Source: Faecalibacterium sp. An121 (lineage in GTDB: Bacteria; Bacillota; Clostridia; Oscillospirales; Ruminococcaceae). Taken from it: DNA of 42,623 nucleotides. The notes under the pieces were generated by a model, which searched no databases, was not told the DNA's origin, and worked only from the letters and a program-made list of their open reading frames with translations. This document shows, piece after piece, positions 31,842 through 38,741 of the stretch. A program made the translations under genes and the position numbers. Numbering within the stretch: position 1 is the stretch's first letter; the number at the start of each line of letters is the position of its first letter. The DNA is taken from positions 1 to 42,623 of the forward strand of contig NZ_NFLM01000021.1 in NCBI RefSeq assembly GCF_002160915.1. Reading direction: 5' to 3'.

Positions 31842-31897
31842 TCCGCCCGCCCTTTGCGCGCCGGCGCCGCTCCAGAAAAGCAATGCATCCATCATCC

Positions 31898-31936
31898 AAG
31901 AAAGCCGCTCGACTCATCGAGCGGCTTTCTTTTTGC
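31898..31936 (+). terminator. Terminator of the aldo/keto reductase remnant
   Basis: Perfect 15-bp stem AAGAAAGCCGCTCGA with its complement, 4-nt loop, then CTTTTTG. Confidence 0.9.
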
Positions 31937-31943
31937 GACACGC

Positions 31944-31973
31944 TAAAACGGAGGCAGCTTTCGCTGCCTCCGT
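31944..31973 (-). terminator. Hairpin downstream of serine recombinase
   Basis: ACGGAGGCAGC/GCTGCCTCCGT, 11-bp perfect stem with a 4-nt loop. On the minus strand it is followed by TTTTAGC, so it may terminate the recombinase transcript. Between it and the recombinase stop (31974-32083) no gene is seen. Confidence 0.6.
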
Positions 31974-32083
31974 CTAAAGACTGATTCAGTTCAGGTCTAT
32001 GCAGGCCCTCACGGTCATATCCTTCCATGCACCCTTGCAAAACGCATATCCGGTCCGCTTGCAATAAGCGGCGTCATCCTGCG

Positions 32084-33910
32084 TCAGCAAAAGGCCGAAG
32101 GAAAGATATTTTTAACCCCTCGGGTTCTTGATGGCAGCCTGGGTAGCTGCTCCGATGGCAGGGAGCCTAAAATTTGATTCGCAGCCACGTCCGTTTTCAC
32201 TTCACCAGGGTTTAAGAACTCCCTGATACCGTTCACCGACGGCACACAATTCCCCTTTTTGCCCTCCACCAGAAGGCCCGCCTGGGCATCGGTTCCGGGC
32301 CCCAAATGGAGGTACCACTCGAAGTGGGTCTCAGACACCGGCGTCACCCGGTAGACGATCTGATCCACCAGGTCCCGGCTGACCCCCTTCCCTTTCAGGT
32401 GGACCAGCTCTTCCAGGGCCTGCTGAATCCGGTCCAGGTCCATGGCCTCCCGGCACTCCGCCGCCTCGGCTTCTTTCTGTGCCGCTTCCAGGCGGCTCTT
32501 CTCGGCCTCCAGCTGGTCCCGCAGCTTCTGGTATTCCTCCTTCCCGATCTCCCCGTCCGCCCGCATGACGGTCAGGTTCCGCAGCCGGGTCTCGATCCGC
32601 TCCAGCTGAATCTTCCGCTCACTGTTCCCCTGCTGGTCCTTCCGGCTGGTCTCCTTGTAGTATTTTTTCAGCAGCTCCAGGGCGGTCTGGATGATCTGGT
32701 GCTTGTCCCCCAGCAGCTGCTCAAAGAGGGTGTCGGCCATCATCTCCAGCTTCCAGTCCCCATACATCCGAATCCCGCAGTAGCCCTCGCTGTCCAGGCC
32801 CATCTCCTCCCGCTTCTGTTTGGAGCCGTTGTTGATCCGGTTGTAGCACTGGTACCCGTAGGAAATGCTGCCGTCCTTCCGGACGTGCCACTTGTCCCGG
32901 CGGCAGGCATAGCCGCAGCTGCACCGCAGCTTGTTGACCCAGATGTCCTCCGAACTCCGGTTGCTGATGGTCACCTTGCCGTCCCGCAGGGCCACCGCTT
33001 TTCGCCGGTTGATTCGGATGCTCTGAGCCTTGTTCCAAATCTCTTTGGAGACAATGGCCGGGAAGTCCCCTTCCTGATATAAATAGGTGGAGGCATCCAG
33101 GTTCAGCACCCGGTGCTGGTCCAGATAGTTGTTGTTCCGGGATTTGTTGTAGCACTTGGTGCCGGTGTAGGTGGCGTTTTTCAGCACCCGCACTACGCTG
33201 GAGGCGCTCCACCGCACCAAGCCCATGGCGCTTTTCCGGTGCCGGGCGTTGAGCTCGTTGGCAATCTGCAAAGAGCCTCTCCCCTGCAAATAGAGGTCGA
33301 AGATCAGCCGCACCGTCTCGGCCTGCTCCTCGTTGATCTTGTAGGTGTCCCCGTCCCGGTCGTAGCCCAGAATGTTGCCGTTGCCGTACAGAACCCCCTT
33401 TTCCCGACTCACCTTCTGGCCCGCCCGCGCCCGCTCGGAGGTCTTGCGGCTCTCCTCCTGGGCCAGGGTGGCCATCAGGGAAAGGCGAAGTTCGCCGTCC
33501 CCGTCCATGGTCCAGATGTTGTCCTCGATGAAGTAGACTTCCACCCTGATCCCTTTCAGCTCCCGGGTGATGACCAGGGTATCCACCACGTTCCGGGCGA
33601 ACCGGCAGACCTCACGGGTCACGATCAGGTCGAACCTGCCCTGCCGGGCGTCATCGATCATCCGCAGAAAGGAGGGCCGCTTTTTGGCCTGGGTGCCGGT
33701 AATGCCCTCGTCTATGTACCGGCCCTGAATCTCCCAGTTGGGATGATACCGCGCCTGATCGTCGTACCACTGCATCTGGTTTTCCAGGGCAGCAATCTGC
33801 GCCTCATGCTCGGTGGATACCCGGCCATAGACGGCCACTTTCCGCTTCCGGTTCCGGTCCAGCTGGGTGTAGTCCGTCAGCTTAAAGCGATAGTTGTAAT
33901 CGTCCCGCAT
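32084..33910 (-). CDS. Large serine recombinase
   Basis: A 608-residue site-specific recombinase. The N-terminal resolvase catalytic domain has the nucleophile Ser in YGRVSTE (about residue 32) and conserved Arg residues in TREVCRFARN. The recombinase domain follows (about 185-310), then a zinc-ribbon region (LRCSCGYACRR ... YGYQCYNR) and a long coiled coil (about 440-510), as in TnpX/phiC31-type enzymes. It catalyses integration and excision through a Ser-DNA intermediate. A strong AAGGAGG precedes MM. It lies at one end of the element, 21 bp after the small ORF. Confidence 0.95.
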   Translation of the reverse strand: MRDDYNYRFKLTDYTQLDRNRKRKVAVYGRVSTEHEAQIAALENQMQWYDDQARYHPNWEIQGRYIDEGITGTQAKKRPSFLRMIDDARQGRFDLIVTREVCRFARNVVDTLVITRELKGIRVEVYFIEDNIWTMDGDGELRLSLMATLAQEESRKTSERARAGQKVSREKGVLYGNGNILGYDRDGDTYKINEEQAETVRLIFDLYLQGRGSLQIANELNARHRKSAMGLVRWSASSVVRVLKNATYTGTKCYNKSRNNNYLDQHRVLNLDASTYLYQEGDFPAIVSKEIWNKAQSIRINRRKAVALRDGKVTISNRSSEDIWVNKLRCSCGYACRRDKWHVRKDGSISYGYQCYNRINNGSKQKREEMGLDSEGYCGIRMYGDWKLEMMADTLFEQLLGDKHQIIQTALELLKKYYKETSRKDQQGNSERKIQLERIETRLRNLTVMRADGEIGKEEYQKLRDQLEAEKSRLEAAQKEAEAAECREAMDLDRIQQALEELVHLKGKGVSRDLVDQIVYRVTPVSETHFEWYLHLGPGTDAQAGLLVEGKKGNCVPSVNGIREFLNPGEVKTDVAANQILGSLPSEQLPRLPSRTRGVKNIFPSAFC

Positions 33911-33933
33911 CATAATGCCGCCCTCCTTATTTC

Positions 33934-34077
33934 TTAAATGCTGTGCCCCTTGGCAGGGGCTTTGCTTGTGTTGCGAACCACGTTAGCATAGGTCTCCGGG
34001 TTGACCAGACCTTTCTTCATCAGAATTTCGATCAGGGCAACCGCTGCATAGCGTTCATCAATCTTGTTGTTCTTGAT
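33934..34077 (-). CDS. Small conserved-looking ORF with non-canonical start
   Basis: Minus-strand frame of 47 codons ending in TAA at 33934: it reads IKNNKIDERYAAVALIE, then ILMKKGLVNPETYANVV and a short basic tail. It lies between the ParB-like gene and the recombinase. A perfect GGAGGT (34084-34089) sits 6 nt before codon ATC, exactly where a start codon should be, but no ATG, GTG or TTG is available in frame. It may start at ATC, or be a copy whose ATG was lost. The helical, hydrophilic composition suits a small DNA-binding or excision accessory factor; this is inference. Confidence 0.55.
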   Translation of the reverse strand: MKNNKIDERYAAVALIEILMKKGLVNPETYANVVRNTSKAPAKGHSI

Positions 34078-34142
34078 TCTGGCACCTCCATCTTATCACA
34101 TACGTTTGGTTTCGTTGAGGATGTCGATTGGAATGTTTCAAA

Positions 34143-35108
34143 TCATCCGGCGTTGGCTTCACGGATGGATTGTTCAAAATTTTTAATAAAATCTATGCCC
34201 TGTTCACTGATCCGGCGGATATTCTCCAGCCCCGAGAGACAGAGCGCCGGGTTGTTCTGCAAACAGGTGTTCCAACGGAAGATCATGTTGTCCAGGGCAT
34301 CTCCCAATTCATAGCAGATATCGTCTGCGTCGGCTTCCCCGGTGGGCTGGAGCATCTTTTCTGACACTTCCCGGATGGCTTGCAGGGTTTCTGCAACGCT
34401 GCGCTTACGTTTCGGTTTTTCCTGGGGCTTCTCTTGGGGCTTTTCTTTGTCTTTGTGCTTTTCCTCGGGCTTTTCGGGTTCTTTGGTCTGCCGGAGCTGC
34501 TGGATCAGAGCGGGCCTTTCCTCCGGCGGGGCTTTGGCGATGGCCGCCACAGCCTTCTCTGTGGGTTTGATGCTGCCGGTCAGGATTTCCTGTTTGATGC
34601 CGGGAACGGCCTCCTCAGCGGCATCTACGCCGTTGGCGAATTGCTCTGCACGGATAACAGTATTTCTGGCTACGCCATTCTCGGCTGCAATGCGTTCACA
34701 GGTTTTTTCTTTCAAGATCAAGTTACCATTTTGGTAACTTGATTTTGGTGCATTGTTTTTACGATCTCCGCCATATGCAATCTTCTCCGCCTTGTACTGC
34801 TGTCCCATCAGATACTTGAATTGCTGGGACGTTAGGTTCCGCCGCCCCAGCTGGTTTTTGCAGATCCAGGCGATGACTGCGTACCGATCGGGAAACTCCT
34901 TCTCATAGATAGTGAACTGAATCTCCGGGTGCTGCTGAAGGATGCGGTAGCGGTTGTGACCATCCACGATGATGCCGTCCCAGACGATCAGCGGGTTGAT
35001 AACCACCCCATCTGCCAGGATGTTTTCCTCCAGCTGTTTCAGTTCTTCCTCACGAAGCGGAGGAATCTTGCTCTCAAACTCCGGGTCAATGCGCAAATTC
35101 TGTAGCAT
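34143..35108 (-). CDS. ParB-like nuclease-domain protein of mobile element
   Basis: A 321-residue protein with an N-terminal ParB/Srx-like domain (PPLREEELKQLEENI, GVVINPLIVWDGIIVDGHNRYRI), a central helix-turn-helix-like region (CERIAAENGVARNTVIRAEQF) and a Lys/Glu/Pro-rich linker (KEPEKPEEKHKDKEKPQEK) before a C-terminal helical part. The start is the ATG at 35108 behind AGGAGG. The same frame stays open for 62 codons upstream into repeat copy A. It is encoded with a serine recombinase and probably acts as the element's regulator or DNA-organising protein, not as the chromosomal ParB. Confidence 0.85.
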   Translation of the reverse strand: MLQNLRIDPEFESKIPPLREEELKQLEENILADGVVINPLIVWDGIIVDGHNRYRILQQHPEIQFTIYEKEFPDRYAVIAWICKNQLGRRNLTSQQFKYLMGQQYKAEKIAYGGDRKNNAPKSSYQNGNLILKEKTCERIAAENGVARNTVIRAEQFANGVDAAEEAVPGIKQEILTGSIKPTEKAVAAIAKAPPEERPALIQQLRQTKEPEKPEEKHKDKEKPQEKPQEKPKRKRSVAETLQAIREVSEKMLQPTGEADADDICYELGDALDNMIFRWNTCLQNNPALCLSGLENIRRISEQGIDFIKNFEQSIREANAG

Positions 35109-35231
35109 CTGCTTTCGCCTCCTCTCTTTTATCGGGTGTGAATTCCATTTCAGTCGGACTTTAAGGCCCACTGCCCTGGAGCTTTCCATTCCGGCCAGTG
35201 GTTTGAAATTGGTTTTGCGGGTTCCTCCCCC

Positions 35232-35395
35232 ATTTGTCCTCGACACCCCGGGGAGGGTTGGGAACCTTCTGGCGGCGGATTTGCACCGCTCCATCGGCCT
35301 TTCAGCCGCCCCGCCTTCTTTGTGGCCGGGCCGCGAGTTACGGAAGTATCATTATCTGGAAGTACCAGGAGGTTGAGCTATTCAGTTTTCAAGGT
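35232..35395 (-). repeat. Leader repeat core, copy A (closest to parB-like gene)
   Basis: 164-bp core. On the minus strand it begins ACCTTGAAAACTGAATAG and contains a CTGG-tactt-CCAG hairpin, GGCT-GAAA-GGCC hairpin and CCCCGGGG palindrome. It is nearly identical to copies B-D; the GAAA-loop stem has one changed base that still pairs as G-U. The frame starting MERCKSAARRFPTLPG in this copy continues in frame into the ParB-like protein. Confidence 0.9.
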
Positions 35396-35729
35396 ACTGC
35401 GTTGGTCTCTGGTAAAAGCATACCAGAAGTTTTTCCTCTCCGGGAGTGACTGGTTGTCACGGTACCGGGCTTGTTTGTCACGGTTGGACGTTCAAGTCGG
35501 ATTCCTGTAAACAAGATATCACACTTATTCAGCAAGCGGGACTCTCTCGTAGATAGCCTTTGGTTGTCTTGGAGACAACCCTTGGAATTTTCTCTTTCTT
35601 CGGTCTGGAGAAAAGATCCTTACACTTACGAGCCATCGAAAAGGGCCCTTTCGCAACCTCGATTTTGGGATTTCACAAAACAATCACATTTCGTCGTGTT
35701 TTACTTTTTATGATCCTGGGTTCTTCTCT
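35396..35729 (-). repeat. Spacer between cores A and B
   Basis: 334 bp. The outer parts (35404-35450 and about 35570-35729) are conserved with the other spacers; the middle is a longer unique insertion with GTCAC/GTGAC motifs and one CTACGAG on the minus strand. No protein gene is supported. Confidence 0.75.
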
Positions 35730-35893
35730 ATTTGTCCTCGACGCCCCGGGGAGGGTTGGGAACCTTCTGGCGGCGGATTTGCACCGCTCCATCGGCCTTT
35801 CGGCCGCCCCGCCTTCTTTGTGGCCGGGCCGCGAGTTACGGAAGTGTCATTGTCTGGAAGTACCAGGAGGCTGAACTATTCGGTTTTCAAGGT
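35730..35893 (-). repeat. Leader repeat core, copy B
   Basis: 164 bp, nearly identical to copies A, C and D, with CACCTTGAAAACCGAATAG at its minus-strand 5' end and GGCC-GAAA-GGCC hairpin inside. It encodes a possible 39-codon peptide beginning MERCKSAARRFPTLPG. Confidence 0.9.
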
Positions 35894-36169
35894 GCCGTGT
35901 GGTCTCTGGCAAAAGCATACCAGAAGGTTTTCCTCTTTGGGAGTGACTCGTAGTACCCCCTAAGAGCCCTTAAGGGGGTACTCGTAGTTCCCCCTGGGGC
36001 CCGTTTATCTTGGAGATACCCCTTGTAATTTCTCTTTCTCCTGTCCGGAGAAAAGATCCCTACACTTACGAGCCATCGAGAAGGGCCCTTTCGCAACCTC
36101 GATTTTAGGATTTCACAAAGCAATCACACTTCACCATGTTTTGCCTCTTATGATCTTAGGTTCTCCCCT
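35894..36169 (-). repeat. Spacer between cores B and C
   Basis: 276 bp. Minus strand carries two CTACGAG motifs, each between a G block and a C block (GGGGGAACTACGAGTACCCCC and a related second one), so alternative hairpins can form. Outer parts match the other spacers. Confidence 0.75.
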
Positions 36170-36333
36170 ATTTGTCCTCGACGCCCCGGGGAGGGTTGGG
36201 AACCTTCTGGCGGCGGACTTGCACCGCTCCATCGGCCTTTCGGCCGCCCCGCCTTCTTTGTGGCCGGGCCGCGAGTTACGGAAGTACCATTGTCTGGGAG
36301 TACCAGGAGGCTGAACTATTCGGTTTTCAAGGT
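36170..36333 (-). repeat. Leader repeat core, copy C
   Basis: 164 bp, nearly identical to copies A, B and D. It encodes a possible 33-codon peptide with the same MERCKSAARRFPTLPG N-terminus and a diverged end. Confidence 0.9.
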
Positions 36334-36600
36334 GCTGCGATGGTCTTTGGCAAAAGCATACCAGAAGGTTTTCCTCTTTGGGAGTGCCTCGTAGTACCCC
36401 TTAGGGGGATCTCGTAGACCCCCTGGGAGCCGTTTATCTTTGGAGACACCTCTTGGAATTTTCTCTTTCTTCGGTCTGGAGAAAAGATCCCTACACTTAC
36501 GAGCCATCGAGAAGGGCCTTTTTATAGCATCAATTTTAAGATTTCACGAAACAATCACATTTCGCCACGTTTTGCCTCTTATGATCCTGGGGTCTCCCCC
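36334..36600 (-). repeat. Spacer between cores C and D
   Basis: 267 bp. It contains two CTACGAG hairpins (GGGGGTCTACGAGATCCCCC and GGGGTACTACGAGG) and the conserved outer segments. A 63-codon frame here is not preserved in the other spacers. Confidence 0.75.
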
Positions 36601-36763
36601 ATTTGTCCTCGACGCCCCGGGGAGGGTTAGGAACCTTCTGGCGGCGGATTTGCACCGCTCCATCGGCCTTTCGGCCGCCCCGCCTTCTTCATGGCCGGGC
36701 CGCGAGTTACGGAAGTATCATTGTCTGGAAGTACCAGGAGGCTGCTTATTCACCTTTCAAGGT
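36601..36763 (-). repeat. Leader repeat core, copy D (promoter-distal from parB)
   Basis: 163 bp; the most diverged at its minus-strand 5' end (ACCTTGAAAGGTGAATAAG). The GAAA hairpin and the rest are conserved. A possible weak minus-strand -10 (TATAAT) lies upstream near 36820. Confidence 0.88.
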
Positions 36764-37009
36764 CCACCAGCTTCGGGCTTGTCCTCCCTTTTTGTGGGAG
36801 GCTCTTGCTGTGATAAAATTATACATTAAAACGATTCTTTTGGGGAGTAACCAGCTGTACCCATTTTCATCCAATTTGGGTACTCTTAGTACACATTTCT
36901 GTGAAAGTGCCCATTACAATGATAACTTAGGTTCCTCTTTGACGGGAGTAACTATCTGTCACAGTTTCCTGTGACGGGTTGTCACACCTTCCAAGTCTTT
37001 CATTTTTCA
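36764..37009. other. Non-coding region upstream of the repeat array
   Basis: No gene seen. It holds CCTCCC/GGGAGG (36783-36801), GTCAC/GTGAC palindromes (36958-36985) and short blocks of the form GGGAGTAAC-n-GTACCC that resemble the CTACGAG hairpins of the spacers. A minus-strand TATAAT near 36820 could start transcription through the array. Confidence 0.5.
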
Positions 37010-37076
37010 GGCACAAAAAATGCCGGCAGACAGTCGCAGTCTCATCCAAACTGCTTCTATCTGCCAGTATTCCATA
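37010..37076 (-). terminator. Terminator of sfsA
   Basis: Minus strand: CTGGCAGATAG pairs with CTGTCTGCCGG (with G-U pairs), enclosing a smaller GCAGT/ACTGC stem, followed by CATTTTTTG. Confidence 0.65.
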
Positions 37077-37103
37077 TGCTGCCTTACCGGGCAGCGTTTT
37101 GTT

Positions 37104-37769
37104 TTATCCTTCTCTCTGATCTACAATGTCCAGAGAATCTCTGCCTACCCGGCAGAGCAAAAAGAGAACCTTCACCCCAACCGCCTTTGCCTGTGCCAGA
37201 ACCTCACCGAAAGCCGGGTGCGTGTCCACATTGGGCCGCACCTCGGTGATTCCTTCCATCTGGATCACAAAGGCCACCCCGCAGCAGACCCCGGCCTGCT
37301 GAGCCCGGGTCAGTTCCTGCAGGTGCTTGACGCCCCGCTCGGTGGGGGCATCCGGGAAGTAGCCGATCCCGTTCACTTCCAGGGTGCAGCCCTTCACCTC
37401 CAGCAGATAAAGCTGGCCCGCCTTTTCCATAGCGAAATCAATCCGGGACTTTCCATAGGAGAACTCGGGGTGAATCGCATCGAAGTCCTTGGTTTCCAGC
37501 CACTCCTTCACCACCTTGTTGGGAGCCTGGCTGTCAATGTTGACCCAGCCCAGGCCTTCCTTCCGGACTGCTACCAGGTCATATTTTGTCTTGCGGGCAG
37601 GGTTATCCGACACTTCCAGTCGGACATCCGCCCCTGGCAGCAGCAATTCTTTGCAGCGGCCAGTGTTTTTGACATGGACGGTCTCCTCCCTGCCCTCCAG
37701 CAGCACCTTGGCGATGAAACGGTTGGGGCGGGAGAGAAAGGTGGCATCCAGGATGGTTTTGTATTGCAT
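37104..37769 (-). CDS. sfsA: SfsA family protein
   Basis: A 221-residue SfsA (sugar fermentation stimulation) protein. Family segments are visible: LLEGREETVHVKNTGRCKELLLPG, FAMEKAGQLYLLEVKGCTLE and YFPDAPTERGVKHLQEL (each read in parts). Family members are thought to be nucleic-acid-binding or nuclease-like proteins; the exact role is unsettled. ATG at 37769 starts directly at the domain with AAAGGAACC upstream. It lies 13 bp after the peptidase-E-like gene and is co-transcribed with it. Confidence 0.93.
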   Translation of the reverse strand: MQYKTILDATFLSRPNRFIAKVLLEGREETVHVKNTGRCKELLLPGADVRLEVSDNPARKTKYDLVAVRKEGLGWVNIDSQAPNKVVKEWLETKDFDAIHPEFSYGKSRIDFAMEKAGQLYLLEVKGCTLEVNGIGYFPDAPTERGVKHLQELTRAQQAGVCCGVAFVIQMEGITEVRPNVDTHPAFGEVLAQAKAVGVKVLFLLCRVGRDSLDIVDQREG

Positions 37770-37782
37770 AGAAGGTTCCTTT

Positions 37783-38469
37783 TCATTCAATAGTCTCAAG
37801 CTGAGGGGTGAACACATTTACCTCCCCCAGCAGCCTCACTTTTGATCCGTCAATAACGATGGCTGCGCGGTCTGTAACCATCGCATAGACAGTTTTCCTG
37901 CGTTCCTTCAGAACACGCTGGATCGCCTCATTTTGGGCATCGCTGCCCTCATAATGCACTTCCAAATAAAAATCTTTCAGAATCGGAAGTCCTTTGAAAT
38001 AACAGAATTCCGGGTAATCCTGATCTGGGGACAAATGATACTCCTCTAACTGAATGAGTGCACCGGCACTGTATCCCAGCACAACTCCCTGGAACTCAAG
38101 TAGCGTGCTTCTCAAATTGAACTCGTCGATCCGCTCCATCATCCGGTCCGGCAGGCCTCCCGGCAGATAAAGAATGTCCGCGCCACGAATGAGTTCTGCC
38201 GCCTTGGATTTTGAATCTGTATAATAATTGATCCACTTAATATGGTCCTCTGGAATCCCGTATCGTAAGAACGGGGACACCATATTCTGATAATAAAGCC
38301 CGTCTCTTTTTCTATAAAGCGCATTCCAGTCTGCAAGGCAGCTGACATCCCTGTCCCGATAGGAAAAAGCCAGAACAGCCACTTTGTCCTCTGGATGGAT
38401 GTAGCGCTTGAGCTGTTCATAGAGAAAATCGGCGGAAAAATCCAGTGTATCCAATAAAATATTGATCAT
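37783..38469 (-). CDS. Peptidase E-like (S51 family) protein
   Basis: A 228-residue class I glutamine-amidotransferase-like hydrolase. The nucleophile elbow GYSAGA (Ser134) follows LQ-type strand EFQGVVLGY, and DILYLPGGLPDRM matches the S51 dipeptidase E/cyanophycinase fold. It probably cleaves Asp-containing dipeptides or a related bond; the substrate is not certain. GGTGGAGG precedes the ATG at 38469. Upstream partner of sfsA and divergent from the McrBC operon. Confidence 0.87.
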   Translation of the reverse strand: MINILLDTLDFSADFLYEQLKRYIHPEDKVAVLAFSYRDRDVSCLADWNALYRKRDGLYYQNMVSPFLRYGIPEDHIKWINYYTDSKSKAAELIRGADILYLPGGLPDRMMERIDEFNLRSTLLEFQGVVLGYSAGALIQLEEYHLSPDQDYPEFCYFKGLPILKDFYLEVHYEGSDAQNEAIQRVLKERRKTVYAMVTDRAAIVIDGSKVRLLGEVNVFTPQLETIE

Positions 38470-38663
38470 GGCGGCCTCCACCAATTCGATGCAATCTTGA
38501 GCCGTCACCGATTTGTCCGGTCCTGTATAAAAACAGCATCATGCAAAACGGCCCTGTTTCCCAAATCATACCGAAAATCGGGAGACCATGCAAGCTATAT
38601 CACATTTTTCTTATATCCTTATCATCGAATTCTGCTCGTGTGTCTATTCTACCAGAGATTTTC

Positions 38664-38692
38664 TTGAAGGGATCATTAGGAAATAGTATAAT
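38664..38692 (+). promoter_or_regulatory. mcrBC operon promoter
   Basis: TTGAAG (38664-38669), 17-bp spacer, TATAAT (38687-38692); the leader before mcrB is about 45 nt. The remainder of the divergent gap (38470-38663) shows no gene. Confidence 0.75.
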
Positions 38693-38741
38693 AAAACCAT
38701 ATTTACATCTGGTTTCTTATTTCCTGTTAGGAGATGACACG

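Larger units (their letters stand above)
31940..36985. mobile_element. Integrative element: serine recombinase, small ORF, ParB-like protein, leader array
   Basis: A minus-strand module of large serine recombinase, 47-codon ORF and ParB-like gene, preceded by a four-copy repeat leader. Serine recombinases of this size integrate elements at specific sites. The limits are approximate: left just after the terminator of the aldo/keto reductase remnant, right near the sfsA terminator. No duplicated att core could be identified by eye, and no conjugation genes are seen, so this may be a remnant or one end of a larger island including McrBC. Confidence 0.45.

Noticed and set aside
34143-35108. Chromosomal partition gene parB
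   Set aside because: No parA or origin genes nearby, and linkage to a serine recombinase points to a mobile-element ParB-like protein.
36316-36507. 63-codon protein in the C-D spacer
   Set aside because: The frame is broken by frameshifts or stops in the corresponding A-B and B-C spacers, so coding is not supported.
35232-36763. CRISPR array
   Set aside because: Repeats are about 164 bp and spacers 267-334 bp with conserved parts, and no cas genes are present.
35232-36763. Group II intron or known large ornate RNA (ROOL, GOLLD)
   Set aside because: No domain V-like hairpin or intron-encoded protein seen, and the unit size and sequence do not match anything I can recognise; a covariance search would be needed.
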